This document shows positions 25,187 to 33,983 of a stretch of DNA of 64,000 bases, piece after piece (the stretch's first letter is position 1; the number at the start of each line of letters is the position of its first letter). Where the stretch lies: assembly GCF_040049215.1 (NCBI RefSeq), contig NZ_JBDZDN010000002.1:682001-746000 (forward strand). The letters are read 5' to 3'. The translations under genes were made by a program, and so were the position numbers. The notes under the pieces were generated by a model. It saw only the letters and a program-made list of their open reading frames with translations, had not been told where the DNA came from and made no database searches. This DNA is from Mesorhizobium_K sp040049215 (GTDB taxonomy: Bacteria > Pseudomonadota > Alphaproteobacteria > Rhizobiales > Rhizobiaceae).

Positions 25187-26848
25187 TCAGTTCGCTTGCC
25201 GGCGAAGGAACGCCGGAATCTCCAGCTGGTCGTCTTCCTGGACGCTGCGCGGCTGCGGCGAAAGCCGCCCATGCTCGTCGAGCTGGCCGCGGCGCGGCGC
25301 ATAGAGCTGCGGGTCCTGGGCCGCGACGCGGCGGGCCTCCGGAGCCGGCTGACGCAGTTTGGGCTCGCGCGGCGCCGCGGGCTGCAGGCGCGCCGGCTCC
25401 TCCTCGCGGCGGCTGAGCCCCGTCGTCAGGCGCTTCAGCAGCCCCATCGGGCCGGTGCTCTCGTGGTCGACCGGGTTGCGCTTGGCCTCGACCTCGGCCC
25501 GCACGACCGGCGGGAAATCCTCGACCTTGGGCATGCGCGGCGCAGCCATGGCCGGCTGCGGCTGCGCCGCCACCGGGGCAGGACGAACGTCGGCAACGGG
25601 CGCGACCGGGGGCCTCGGCTGTTGCTGGACCGGCTGCGGCTGCTGGAACAACTTGCTCACCGGCTGGAAGTCGTCGACGGGCTGCGGCGCCGGGCGGGCA
25701 GCCATGACGGCCGCGTTGATCTCGGCCTGGCGGATGGCGTCGGCGACAGGGTCGGCGGCGCGCGGGGCCTCGATCGGCGCGGCGGCAGGGCGAGCTTCGC
25801 CGGCCGCGGCCGCAGCGGGGCGCTGGGCTGGCTTGGCGGGCGCCTGGCGGATCGAGATCGGAGCGGCGGCGATCTCGGCCGCCGTCTTGTCGATGCCGGT
25901 CGCCACGACCGAGACGCGGATGACGCCTTCAAGTTCCTCGTCGAACGTGGCGCCGAGGATGATGTTGGCGTCCTGGTCGACCTCCTCGCGGATGCGGGTC
26001 GCGGCCTCGTCGACCTCAAACAGGGTGAGGTCACGGCCGCCGGTGATGGAGATCAGAAGGCCACGGGCGCCCTTCATCGAGGATTCGTCGAGCAGCGGGT
26101 TGGCGATCGCGGCTTCCGCGGCGGCCATCGCCCTGCCCTCGCCCGACGCTTCGCCGGTGCCCATCATCGCCTTGCCCATCTCGCGCATCACCGAACGCAC
26201 GTCGGCGAAGTCGAGATTGATCAGGCCTTCCTTGACCATCAGGTCGGTGATGCAGGCGACGCCCGAATAGAGCACCTGGTCGGCCATGGCGAAGGCGTCG
26301 GCGAAGGTGGTCTTGTCGTTGGCGAGCCGGAAGAGGTTCTGGTTCGGGATAACGATCAGCGTGTCGACGCACTTCTGCAGTTCTTCGATGCCTTCATTGG
26401 CCGTCTTCATGCGGCGCTGGCCCTCGAAGTGGAACGGCTTGGTGACCACGCCGACGGTGAGGATGCCCTTTTCGCGGGCTGCGCGGGCAACCACTGGAGC
26501 CGCACCCGTGCCGGTGCCGCCGCCCATGCCGGCGGTGACGAAGCACATGTGCGTGCTGGAGAGATGGTCGATGATCTCGTCGATGCATTCCTCGGCGGCG
26601 GCGCGGCCGACCTCGGGCTGCGACCCGGCGCCGAGACCCTCGGTGACATGCGCCCCAAGCTGGATCAGCCGCTCGGCCTTGGACATGGTGAGCGCCTGCG
26701 CATCGGTGTTGGCGACCACGAACTCGACGCCGCGAAGCCCGGCCGTGATCATGTTGTTGACGGCGTTACCGCCGCCGCCGCCGACGCCGAATACGGTGAT
26801 GCGGGGCTTGAGTTCGGTGATGTCGGGCTTCTTGAGATTGATCGTCAT
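25187..26848 (-). CDS. ftsZ: Cell division protein FtsZ
   Basis: A 553-aa tubulin-like GTPase that forms the division ring. The GTP-binding signature GGGTGTG is at 109-115 and the T7 synergy loop follows about residue 200. The GTPase core ends near 318. A disordered linker of over 200 residues rich in Pro/Ala/Gln follows, then the conserved tail DDQLEIPAFLRRQAN, which binds FtsA. The long linker is typical of Hyphomicrobiales. A purine-rich Shine-Dalgarno (AGGACGAGG) precedes the ATG at 26848. Confidence 0.97.
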   Translation of the reverse strand: MTINLKKPDITELKPRITVFGVGGGGGNAVNNMITAGLRGVEFVVANTDAQALTMSKAERLIQLGAHVTEGLGAGSQPEVGRAAAEECIDEIIDHLSSTHMCFVTAGMGGGTGTGAAPVVARAAREKGILTVGVVTKPFHFEGQRRMKTANEGIEELQKCVDTLIVIPNQNLFRLANDKTTFADAFAMADQVLYSGVACITDLMVKEGLINLDFADVRSVMREMGKAMMGTGEASGEGRAMAAAEAAIANPLLDESSMKGARGLLISITGGRDLTLFEVDEAATRIREEVDQDANIILGATFDEELEGVIRVSVVATGIDKTAAEIAAAPISIRQAPAKPAQRPAAAAAGEARPAAAPIEAPRAADPVADAIRQAEINAAVMAARPAPQPVDDFQPVSKLFQQPQPVQQQPRPPVAPVADVRPAPVAAQPQPAMAAPRMPKVEDFPPVVRAEVEAKRNPVDHESTGPMGLLKRLTTGLSRREEEPARLQPAAPREPKLRQPAPEARRVAAQDPQLYAPRRGQLDEHGRLSPQPRSVQEDDQLEIPAFLRRQAN

Positions 26849-26916
26849 TGTCCTCGTCCTTTGCCTTTCCTGCCGCGTCGCCGCCACGGCCGCCAATGGG
26901 GCTGCCCCCGCTGATT

Positions 26917-28227
26917 TTAAAAACTGTCTCTGATCCACTGACTCATACGATTGAACCGCCCGCCGGTGCCGGTCATACGCAGTCTCGACGCCATTTTCCC
27001 CTCGCGGCTCTCGAAACCCGCCACCTGCGGATAGATCAGGAGGCCTACAGCCGTCGCGAAGGCCGGTCCCTTGGCGGCCTCGGGCAGGCCGGCAACGCCG
27101 AGCGGCCTGCCGATCCGCACGTTGCGGCCAAGAATTCTGCGCGCCGCCTCGGGCAGGCCCGCAAGCTGCGAGGCGCCGCCGGTGAGAACGACGCGTTTTC
27201 CCACAACGCTGCCGTAGCCGGACTTGCCGAGCCGGTCGCGGATGATTTCCAGCGTTTCCTCGACGCGGGCGCGGATGATCCTCGTCATGACCGAGCGCGG
27301 CACCTGCAGCGGCACCTCGCCGTCATCGTTGCCCATCGGCTGGATCGTGACTGTCTCGCGATCGTCCGCGCTGCCGGGCAGTGCCGAGCCATGCATGACC
27401 TTCAGCCGTTCGGCGTGGTCGAGCCGCGCCGAGAGCCCCTTCGCCATGTCGAGCGTGACGTGATTGCCGCCGACGGGAATGGCGTCGCCATGCACGAACT
27501 TGCCGTCTGCGAAAACCGAAATGGTGGTGGTGCCGCCGCCCAAGTCGATGCAGGCCGCACCCATTTCGAGCTCGTCGTCGACAAGCGCGGCCAGCCCGCT
27601 GGCATAGGGGGTCGCGACCACGCGCTCGACCGAAAGATGCGCGCGATTGATGCACAGCTCGAGATTGCGCATCGGCGCGGAGTCGCCGGTCAGCACATGC
27701 ATGTCGACGCCGAGCGTTTCGCCGACCATGCCGCGCGGATCGCGCACGCCGCGCTCGCCGTCGAGCGAGAAGCCGACCGGCAGCGAATGAACGACCTCGC
27801 GCTCTGCCTTCAGCGCCTGCTTGGCGCCGGCCGCAAGCACGCGCTTGATGTCGGCGGTGTCGGCCTCGTGGCCGCCGAGGTTGATCGTTGCAGAATAGCT
27901 TTCGCTCTTCAGCCGCCCGGCCGTCAGGTTGACGATGAGCGAGTCGACGGTGAGGCCAGCCATGCGCTCGGCCGCGTCCACGGCGAGCCTGATGGCATGC
28001 TCGGCGCGGTTGAGGTCGATCACCACACCCGACTTCACGCCATGCGATTTCTGGTGGCCGATGCCGATGACCTGCACCTCGTGGGTGCGGCCGCGCAGCA
28101 TCTGGCTCTCGCCGCGCGGGCGAAGCCTGGCGATGACGCAGCAGACCTTGCTCGAACCGACATCCAGCACGGTGACGATGCCGGAGCGGCGCTGCGATGC
28201 ATCCTTCTGTCCGCCGAGCCAGCTCAT
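26917..28227 (-). CDS. ftsA: Cell division protein FtsA
   Basis: A 436-aa actin-like ATPase that anchors FtsZ to the membrane. It has phosphate-1 motif TVLDVGSSKVCC, the SHS2/1C domain and CIDLGGGTTTISVF (phosphate-2). The C-terminal amphipathic helix (MSQWIRDSF) ends the protein. Its ATG overlaps the ftsQ stop by 4 bp. Confidence 0.96.
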   Translation of the reverse strand: MSWLGGQKDASQRRSGIVTVLDVGSSKVCCVIARLRPRGESQMLRGRTHEVQVIGIGHQKSHGVKSGVVIDLNRAEHAIRLAVDAAERMAGLTVDSLIVNLTAGRLKSESYSATINLGGHEADTADIKRVLAAGAKQALKAEREVVHSLPVGFSLDGERGVRDPRGMVGETLGVDMHVLTGDSAPMRNLELCINRAHLSVERVVATPYASGLAALVDDELEMGAACIDLGGGTTTISVFADGKFVHGDAIPVGGNHVTLDMAKGLSARLDHAERLKVMHGSALPGSADDRETVTIQPMGNDDGEVPLQVPRSVMTRIIRARVEETLEIIRDRLGKSGYGSVVGKRVVLTGGASQLAGLPEAARRILGRNVRIGRPLGVAGLPEAAKGPAFATAVGLLIYPQVAGFESREGKMASRLRMTGTGGRFNRMSQWIRDSF

Positions 28228-29180
28228 ATGCTCTTCCCCGGCTTCTTCTTGGCGGCCTTGGCCTGTTCGGCGAGCAAGGTGGTGCGGCGCTCCAGCGCCT
28301 CCGACGTAAGCCTGATGACCAGGCGATCCTCGAGGCGAAGATCGACGGCGGCGATATCGCGCGACAGCAGGCCGTCCTCGCGATCGAGCTTCAGCAGTTC
28401 CGCGATGGCGGCGTCCTCGCCGGTCTCCGGCAGACGGATGGTGATGCCGTTTTCGAGGCGGAGATCCCAGCGGCGCTCGGCGACGCGGATGAAACCCTTC
28501 ACGCGCGAGGCGAGTTCGGGATGCTGCCTGATCCTGCCGACGAAGCCTTCCGCCCCCTCAGCCGCGCCATAGCCGATGACCAGGGGCAGCAAGCCATGAC
28601 GCCCACCGTCGAACGGCACGATGACATTGCCGGAGCGCTCGATAATGGCGAGCTGGCTGCCATGCTGCCAGAGAGCGAAGGGCTCGCGCTCCTCGATGCG
28701 GACCTCAAGTTCGTCGGGATAGATCTTGCGGACGGAGGCGACCTTCACCCAGGGCAGCGCGGCGATGCGCTGGCGCGCCGCGTCGGCATCGAAGCCGATG
28801 AGCGAGGTCCAGCCGTCGAGATCGAGCTGCTCGAGGATATCGATTTCCGACGTCTCCTTGTTGCCGGAGACGCGGACCTGGTCGACAGCGAAACCAAAAC
28901 GCGCGGTAACGGCCTGCGCGGCAGCCGGGATTTGTCCGCCGAGCCATGCGCCGTAGAGAACGCTCGACGACAGGAAGACAGCGGTGGCGACGAGACCGAC
29001 GTGACGCGGCGGGGTGTATTCGCCGTCGCACAGACGCGAAATCAGGCGCGCCGGACGGCGCAGCCAGCGCGGCAGCACGAAGCGTCCGGACGAGAGGAAT
29101 TCGGGCGCCAAGGACAGGCCGAAGAAGGCGGGCCGCGGCGCGCCGGCCTTCCCGCTCTGTCCTGTCTTCAACGCAAACAC
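28224..29180 (-). CDS. ftsQ: Cell division protein FtsQ
   Basis: A 318-aa bitopic divisome protein with a basic cytoplasmic N-terminus, one TM helix (about 68-88), a POTRA domain (VDQVRVSGNKETSEIDIL) and an FtsQ beta domain. The start is set at GTG 29180 because GGAGGA lies 6-8 bp upstream and the N-terminus FALKTGQSGK fits the family. The frame is open to an ATG at 29201. It overlaps ddl by 13 bp. Confidence 0.93.
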   Translation of the reverse strand: MFALKTGQSGKAGAPRPAFFGLSLAPEFLSSGRFVLPRWLRRPARLISRLCDGEYTPPRHVGLVATAVFLSSSVLYGAWLGGQIPAAAQAVTARFGFAVDQVRVSGNKETSEIDILEQLDLDGWTSLIGFDADAARQRIAALPWVKVASVRKIYPDELEVRIEEREPFALWQHGSQLAIIERSGNVIVPFDGGRHGLLPLVIGYGAAEGAEGFVGRIRQHPELASRVKGFIRVAERRWDLRLENGITIRLPETGEDAAIAELLKLDREDGLLSRDIAAVDLRLEDRLVIRLTSEALERRTTLLAEQAKAAKKKPGKSI

Positions 29181-30094
29181 GAAGCGTCCTCCACCATCCA
29201 ACTCAACAACTCGCCGAACGAATGCCCCGCGTGGGCGGCGATCTCGGGCACCAATGACGTCGGCGTCATGCCGGGCTGGGTGTTGACTTCGAGCCAGATC
29301 AACTCGCCATTTTCCGAATGGCGGTCGTCGTAACGGAAGTCCGATCGGGAAACGCCCCGGCAGCCGATTGCTTGATGTGCCTTGAGCGCCAGTGTCTGTA
29401 TTTTTTGGTAAATATTTAGTGAAATTTTAGCCGGAATCTCATGTTTTGATCCGCCCGGCACATACTTCGAGTCGTAGTCGTAGAAGGAATGGCCGGTCGG
29501 AACGATCTCGCAGACGCCGAGCGCGACATCGCCCATGACCGCGCAGGTCAGCTCCCGGCCATGCACGTAGCGCTCGACCATCACCATGTCGCCGTAGCGC
29601 CACTCCGGCGAAGCGATGATCTGCGGCGGATGCGACTGATCCTCCTTGACGATGACGACGCCGAAGCTCGACCCCTCGGCCACCGGCTTCACCACATAGG
29701 GAGCCGGCATCGGATGCTTGTTCTTGACGGCAAAGCGGTCGATCACCTTGGATTCCGCAACGGGGACGCCCGCGGCCTTGGCGATCTTCTTCGCCTGCGA
29801 CTTGTTCATCGCCAGCGCCGAGGCGAGCACGCCGGAATGCGTGTAGGGAATGGCGAGATATTCGAGGATGCCCTGTATGGTGCCATCCTCGCCGAATGGG
29901 CCGTGCAGCGCGTTGAAGGCGACATCCGGCCCGAGTTCGGAAAGCACGGAGCTGACATTGCGGGCCACATCGACGCGGGTGACGCGATAGCCCTCCGCTT
30001 CAAGAGCGTCGGCGCAGGAATTTCCCGACGACAATGATACCGGCCGCTCAGAAGAGAACCCTCCCATCAAGACCGCAACGTGCTTCGACTTCAT
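29168..30094 (-). CDS. ddlB: D-alanine--D-alanine ligase
   Basis: A 308-aa ATP-grasp ligase that makes D-Ala-D-Ala for peptidoglycan. Visible features are VLMGGFSSERPVSL, HGPFGEDG, the grasp loop VKPVAEGSSFGV, SRSDFRYD and LEVNTQPGMTPTSLVPEIA. The ATG at 30094 follows a G-rich Shine-Dalgarno (GAGGGG...GGGG). It heads a ddl-ftsQ-ftsA-ftsZ block that follows an unusual 387-bp intergenic region rich in GANTC sites. Confidence 0.95.
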   Translation of the reverse strand: MKSKHVAVLMGGFSSERPVSLSSGNSCADALEAEGYRVTRVDVARNVSSVLSELGPDVAFNALHGPFGEDGTIQGILEYLAIPYTHSGVLASALAMNKSQAKKIAKAAGVPVAESKVIDRFAVKNKHPMPAPYVVKPVAEGSSFGVVIVKEDQSHPPQIIASPEWRYGDMVMVERYVHGRELTCAVMGDVALGVCEIVPTGHSFYDYDSKYVPGGSKHEIPAKISLNIYQKIQTLALKAHQAIGCRGVSRSDFRYDDRHSENGELIWLEVNTQPGMTPTSLVPEIAAHAGHSFGELLSWMVEDASCLR

Positions 30095-30481
30095 GCCCCA
30101 TTTCCCCTCGGGCAACTCACCAGAATCCGGATTGAGTCCGACCCCTCCGCGAATCTGCCACCCGGACAGACACGCGGCCTACGCCTCGCACGACTCAAAA
30201 TCAGGAAACGCTCTCGACCCAAAGAATCAGAGAGTTGATTCGCTGGCAAGCGTGGAAATCGCCGAGCCGCATTTTCTTGATTCGACTATGACTTTTTTGA
30301 CTCGCAACGGGACAGCGGGCGATGCGGACGGCCCCTTTACAGGGGCCGTCCGCATCATGAGTCAGGCGTCCTTTCAGACGGGAAAAACAACGAAAAGGAT
30401 GTGAAGCTGGCGATTTCGATTCAGTATCAGAGCTTTAGCCGGCGGCCCTGAATCACTTTGCGAACAAGGTCATCCGGAACG
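30095..30481 (-). promoter_or_regulatory. GANTC-rich intergenic region between murB and ddlB
   Basis: No gene is supported in these 387 bp, although the rest of the cluster is packed with overlaps. Eleven GANTC sites start at 30123, 30134, 30151, 30192, 30224, 30237, 30279, 30299, 30359, 30418 and 30450. GANTC is the site of the CcrM methylase of alphaproteobacteria. Three sites (30191-30197 on minus, 30236-30242 and 30278-30284 on plus) also match YGAKTCG, the preference described for GcrA. The region probably drives ddlB-ftsQAZ. No confident -35/-10 was picked. Confidence 0.6.
30321..30356. repeat. 16-bp perfect hairpin within the murB-ddlB intergenic region
   Basis: Arms 30321-30336 and 30341-30356 are perfectly complementary with a 4-nt loop TTAC, a very stable stem. 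Neither strand shows a T-run after it, so it is not a standard intrinsic terminator. It could attenuate or process the dcw transcript between murB and ddlB. Confidence 0.85.
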
Positions 30482-31447
30482 TCAGAGCAGCAGCCCCAGA
30501 AACTCCTGCACCTCGCGGCCGGGCTTGAACTGGCCGATGCGCTTGATCTCCCACTGCAGGCGGATTCCCGAATGTTCGAGCACGCGTGCGCGGACGGTTT
30601 CTCCAAGATATTCGAGGTCGTAGCCGGTGGCGGTGCCGGTGTTGATCATGAAGTTGCAGTGCATCGGCGACATCTGGGCGCCGCCGATCATCAGGCCGCG
30701 GCAACCGGCCTTGTCGATCTCCTTCCAGGCCGACGTGCCTTCCGGATTCTTGAAGGTCGAGCCGCCGGTCTTCTCGCGGATTGGCTGCACCGTCTCGCGA
30801 TGATGCTGCACGGCGTCCATCGCCTCCTTGATCTTCTCTTTATCCTCGGGATAGCCCTCGAAGACAGCCGAGACGAAGATCAGGTCGGTGGGCGCCGACG
30901 AATGGCGGTAGGCGTAGCCCATCCCGGCGTTGGAGAGCGTATGGACCTCGCCCTTCCGGTCGAGCGCGCGGACCTCCACGACGCGCTCGCGCGTCTCGAC
31001 GCCGTTGGCGCCGGCGTTCATGCGAAGTGCGCCGCCGATACCGCCGGGAATGCCGTGGTAGAAATGGAACCCGCCGATGCCGGCCTCGTAGGCGAGCGCG
31101 GCGACTCGCTTGTCGGGCGTGGCAGCCCCTGCCCTGATCTTCGTTGGCGAGACGACTTCGCCGTCGCCGAAACCCTTCGCCGAGAGACGGATGACGAAGC
31201 CAGGAATACCGCCTTCACGCACCAGCAGATTGGAGCCTATGCCGACGACGGTGAGCGGCACGTCCTCGGGCACGGCCGTCAGGAACGCCGCGAGGTCGTC
31301 CTCGTCGGCGGGCTGAAAAAGCACCTCGGCCGGACCGCCGGCGCGGAACCAGGTGATCTTGTCCATCTCCGCATTCGGCGTGATGCGGCCGCGAATGCCA
31401 GCGAGCCGGTCACCGAGGCGGGCGAGAAGCGCTTCGCCCCTGATCAT
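30482..31447 (-). CDS. murB: UDP-N-acetylenolpyruvoylglucosamine reductase
   Basis: A 321-aa FAD enzyme that completes UDP-MurNAc. It shows NAEMDKITWFRAGGPAEVLFQP, GIGSNLLVREGGIPG, the HFYHGIPGGIGGALRMNAGANG loop (in part) and GSTFKNPEG with the catalytic Ser. This is a type II-like short MurB. Its ATG overlaps the murC stop by 4 bp. A much longer frame upstream is antisense or off-frame to murC. Confidence 0.95.
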   Translation of the reverse strand: MIRGEALLARLGDRLAGIRGRITPNAEMDKITWFRAGGPAEVLFQPADEDDLAAFLTAVPEDVPLTVVGIGSNLLVREGGIPGFVIRLSAKGFGDGEVVSPTKIRAGAATPDKRVAALAYEAGIGGFHFYHGIPGGIGGALRMNAGANGVETRERVVEVRALDRKGEVHTLSNAGMGYAYRHSSAPTDLIFVSAVFEGYPEDKEKIKEAMDAVQHHRETVQPIREKTGGSTFKNPEGTSAWKEIDKAGCRGLMIGGAQMSPMHCNFMINTGTATGYDLEYLGETVRARVLEHSGIRLQWEIKRIGQFKPGREVQEFLGLLL

Positions 31448-32859
31448 GCGGCGGCCTCGTCCGCCCCGGCGAGTTCCTTGGGCAGTGCATAGGCCCATTG
31501 GGTGATGCTTCCGGCGCCGAGGAAGACGACGAAGTCGCCCGGCCTGGCGATCTCGCGGATCATCGGCGCGATCGCCGAGGGCTCGGCGATGTAGCGCGCG
31601 TCGCGGTGACCGCCCGAACGGATGCGATGGACGAGCTTCTCGGAATTGACGCCGTCGATCGGATCTTCGCCGGCCGCGTAGACCGGCGCTATGGCGACCG
31701 TGTTGGCGTCGTTGAAGCAGGCGGAAAATTCGTCGAACAGGTCGTGCAGGCGCGTGTAGCGATGCGGCTGCGCGATCGCGATGACGCGGCCCGACGAGGC
31801 GTCGCGCGCGGCCTTGAGCACAGCCTTGATCTCGACCGGATGGTGGCCGTAGTCGTCGAATATCTCGACGCCGTTCCAGGACCCCGTGTGGGTGAAGCGG
31901 CGCTTGACGCCGCCGAAGACGGACAGGCCCTTCCTGATGTCGTCGGCGGAGATGCCGAGTTCGTGCGCCACGGCGATTGCAGCGGTCGCGTTGGAGACGT
32001 TGTGGCGGCCGGGCATCGGCAGGCGAAGATCGGCGATCAGCGTGTCGGCGCCGGTCTTGCGGTCGCGGATCGACACGTCGAACAGCGACGACGCCCCCTC
32101 CATGCGATGGTTGCTGAAGCGCACATCGGCCTGCGCATTGGCGCCGTAGGTGATGACGCGGCGGTCCTCGATGCGGGCGACCATCGCCTGCACCTCCGGA
32201 TGGTCGGTGCACATGACGCCGAAACCGTAGAAGGGCACGTTCTCGACGAACTGGCGGAAAGCCTCGCGCACCTTGTCGAAGGTGCCGTAGTGGTCGAGAT
32301 GTTCGGGATCGATGTTGGTGACGACGGCGATGTCGGCGGGAAGCTTGAGGAAGGTGCCGTCGCTCTCGTCGGCCTCGACGACCATCCATTCGCCGGCGCC
32401 CATGCGGGCATTGGTGCCGTAGGCGTTGATGATGCCGCCGTTGACGACCGTGGGATCGAGCCCGCCTGCATCGAGCAGCGTGGCGATCATCGATGTGGTC
32501 GTCGTCTTGCCGTGCGTGCCGCCGACGGCGACCGCCTGGCGGAAGCGCATCAGTTCGGCGAGCATCTCGGCGCGGCGCACGATGGGCAAAAGCTTCTCGC
32601 GCGCGGCCTTGAGCTCGGGGTTGGACTTCTTGATCGCGGTCGAGACGACGACGACTTCGGCGGCGCCGAGGTTCTCCGGCTTGTGCCCGATGAAGCACTC
32701 GATGCCCTTCTCGCGCAGCCGCTGGATATTGGCGCCGTCGGCCTGGTCGGACCCCTGCACGCGGTAGCCGAGATTCTTCAGCACCTCGGCAATGCCGCTC
32801 ATGCCGATGCCGCCGATACCGATGAAATGCACCAAGCCGATCGTCTGCGGCATCTTCAT
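31444..32859 (-). CDS. murC: UDP-N-acetylmuramate--L-alanine ligase
   Basis: A 471-aa Mur ligase adding L-Ala to UDP-MurNAc. N-terminal Rossmann domain with HFIGIGGIGMSG, ATP loop GGTHGKTTTTSM (residues 113-124), then VVEADESDGTF and DPEHLDHYG. It overlaps murG by 4 bp and murB by 4 bp. Confidence 0.96.
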   Translation of the reverse strand: MKMPQTIGLVHFIGIGGIGMSGIAEVLKNLGYRVQGSDQADGANIQRLREKGIECFIGHKPENLGAAEVVVVSTAIKKSNPELKAAREKLLPIVRRAEMLAELMRFRQAVAVGGTHGKTTTTSMIATLLDAGGLDPTVVNGGIINAYGTNARMGAGEWMVVEADESDGTFLKLPADIAVVTNIDPEHLDHYGTFDKVREAFRQFVENVPFYGFGVMCTDHPEVQAMVARIEDRRVITYGANAQADVRFSNHRMEGASSLFDVSIRDRKTGADTLIADLRLPMPGRHNVSNATAAIAVAHELGISADDIRKGLSVFGGVKRRFTHTGSWNGVEIFDDYGHHPVEIKAVLKAARDASSGRVIAIAQPHRYTRLHDLFDEFSACFNDANTVAIAPVYAAGEDPIDGVNSEKLVHRIRSGGHRDARYIAEPSAIAPMIREIARPGDFVVFLGAGSITQWAYALPKELAGADEAAA

Positions 32860-33983
32860 GGCCGCGCTCCTTCCCTCAACTGGGCAATGGTCTTGCCTGA
32901 GGCAATAGCCTCTGCCAGATCGGCGAGCAACCGCGCGGCGTCCGGTTTCCCCGCCGATTTGGCCGCCGCGGCCATTGCCGCCAGGCGGTCGGGCTCGGCC
33001 ATCGCATCGCCGATGAGGCCGGCTAGGCGCCCGGTGGTGAGCGTCGACTGAGGATGCAGCTCGGCGCCGCCGGCCTCCGCAAGTGCGGCCGCGTTCGCCG
33101 CCTGGTCGTGATCGAGCGCATAGGGATAGGGAACCAGAAAGGCCGGCCTGCCGATGACGGCGATCTCCGAAACGGTGGATGCGCCCGAGCGCGAAATGAC
33201 GAGGTGCGCCGCGGCGATGCGCGCCGCCATATCTGTGAAGAAGGGCAGCACCTCCGGAACCATGCCGAGCTCGGCATAGGCGGCCTTGACGCGTCCCACA
33301 TCGTCGGCGCGCGCCTGCTGCGTGACGAGGAGACGCGTGCGGCTCTCCGCCGGCAGCGCTGCGATGGCCGCAGGGATGGCGTCGGAGAAGAACTGCGCGC
33401 CCTGACTGCCGCCGAAGACCAGCAGCCGGAACGGCTCGCCCGCTTGCGAGGGGGCGTAGGGCGTGGCGGAAGCCTGCAGGACCGCGGGGCGCACCGGATT
33501 GCCGGTGACGACCGTCTTCGCGCCGTATCGGCCCTTGCCTTCGGGCAGGAAGCCGCCGGCGATCGCCGCGGCCTTGGCTGCCAGCGCCCTGTTGGCGCGG
33601 CCCATCACCGCGTTCTGTTCGTGCACGATAACAGGTACGCCGCGACGGTTGGCGGCATAAAGCGGCGGGATAGTCGGATAGCCGCCGAAGCCGACCGCGA
33701 CCTCCGGCTTGATGCGGACGATGACGTCGGAGGCCTGCCGCACGCCGCGCCAGATCGTCCAGAACGACCGCACCAGGGCGAACGGATTCTTCGACCCGAA
33801 GGTGGCGGAAGCGATCGGATGCACTTCGGCAGCGGGGAAATGACCGGCGAAACGCTCGGCGCGGTCGTCGGTGGCGAGATGCACCTTCCAGCCGCGCTCG
33901 ACCATTTCGTAGGCCAGCGCCTCGGCCGGGAAAAGATGCCCGCCCGTGCCGCCCGCCGCGAGAAGGATCGTCCCTTTTGGCAT
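32856..33983 (-). CDS. murG: Lipid II synthase (GlcNAc transferase) MurG
   Basis: A 375-aa GT-B glycosyltransferase that adds GlcNAc to lipid I at the inner membrane face. Residues 10-17 give AGGTGGHL. The UDP-GlcNAc site is seen in VFGGSQGAQFF and RSGASTVSEIAVIGRPAFLVPYP (part). The start ATG at 33983 overlaps the ftsW stop by one base (TAATG). Confidence 0.95.
   Translation of the reverse strand: MPKGTILLAAGGTGGHLFPAEALAYEMVERGWKVHLATDDRAERFAGHFPAAEVHPIASATFGSKNPFALVRSFWTIWRGVRQASDVIVRIKPEVAVGFGGYPTIPPLYAANRRGVPVIVHEQNAVMGRANRALAAKAAAIAGGFLPEGKGRYGAKTVVTGNPVRPAVLQASATPYAPSQAGEPFRLLVFGGSQGAQFFSDAIPAAIAALPAESRTRLLVTQQARADDVGRVKAAYAELGMVPEVLPFFTDMAARIAAAHLVISRSGASTVSEIAVIGRPAFLVPYPYALDHDQAANAAALAEAGGAELHPQSTLTTGRLAGLIGDAMAEPDRLAAMAAAAKSAGKPDAARLLADLAEAIASGKTIAQLREGARP

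Noticed and set aside
30093..30404. 103-codon frame on the plus strand through the GANTC region
   Set aside because: Starts inside the ddlB start region, has no ribosome-binding site, contains the hairpin, and its sequence looks non-coding.
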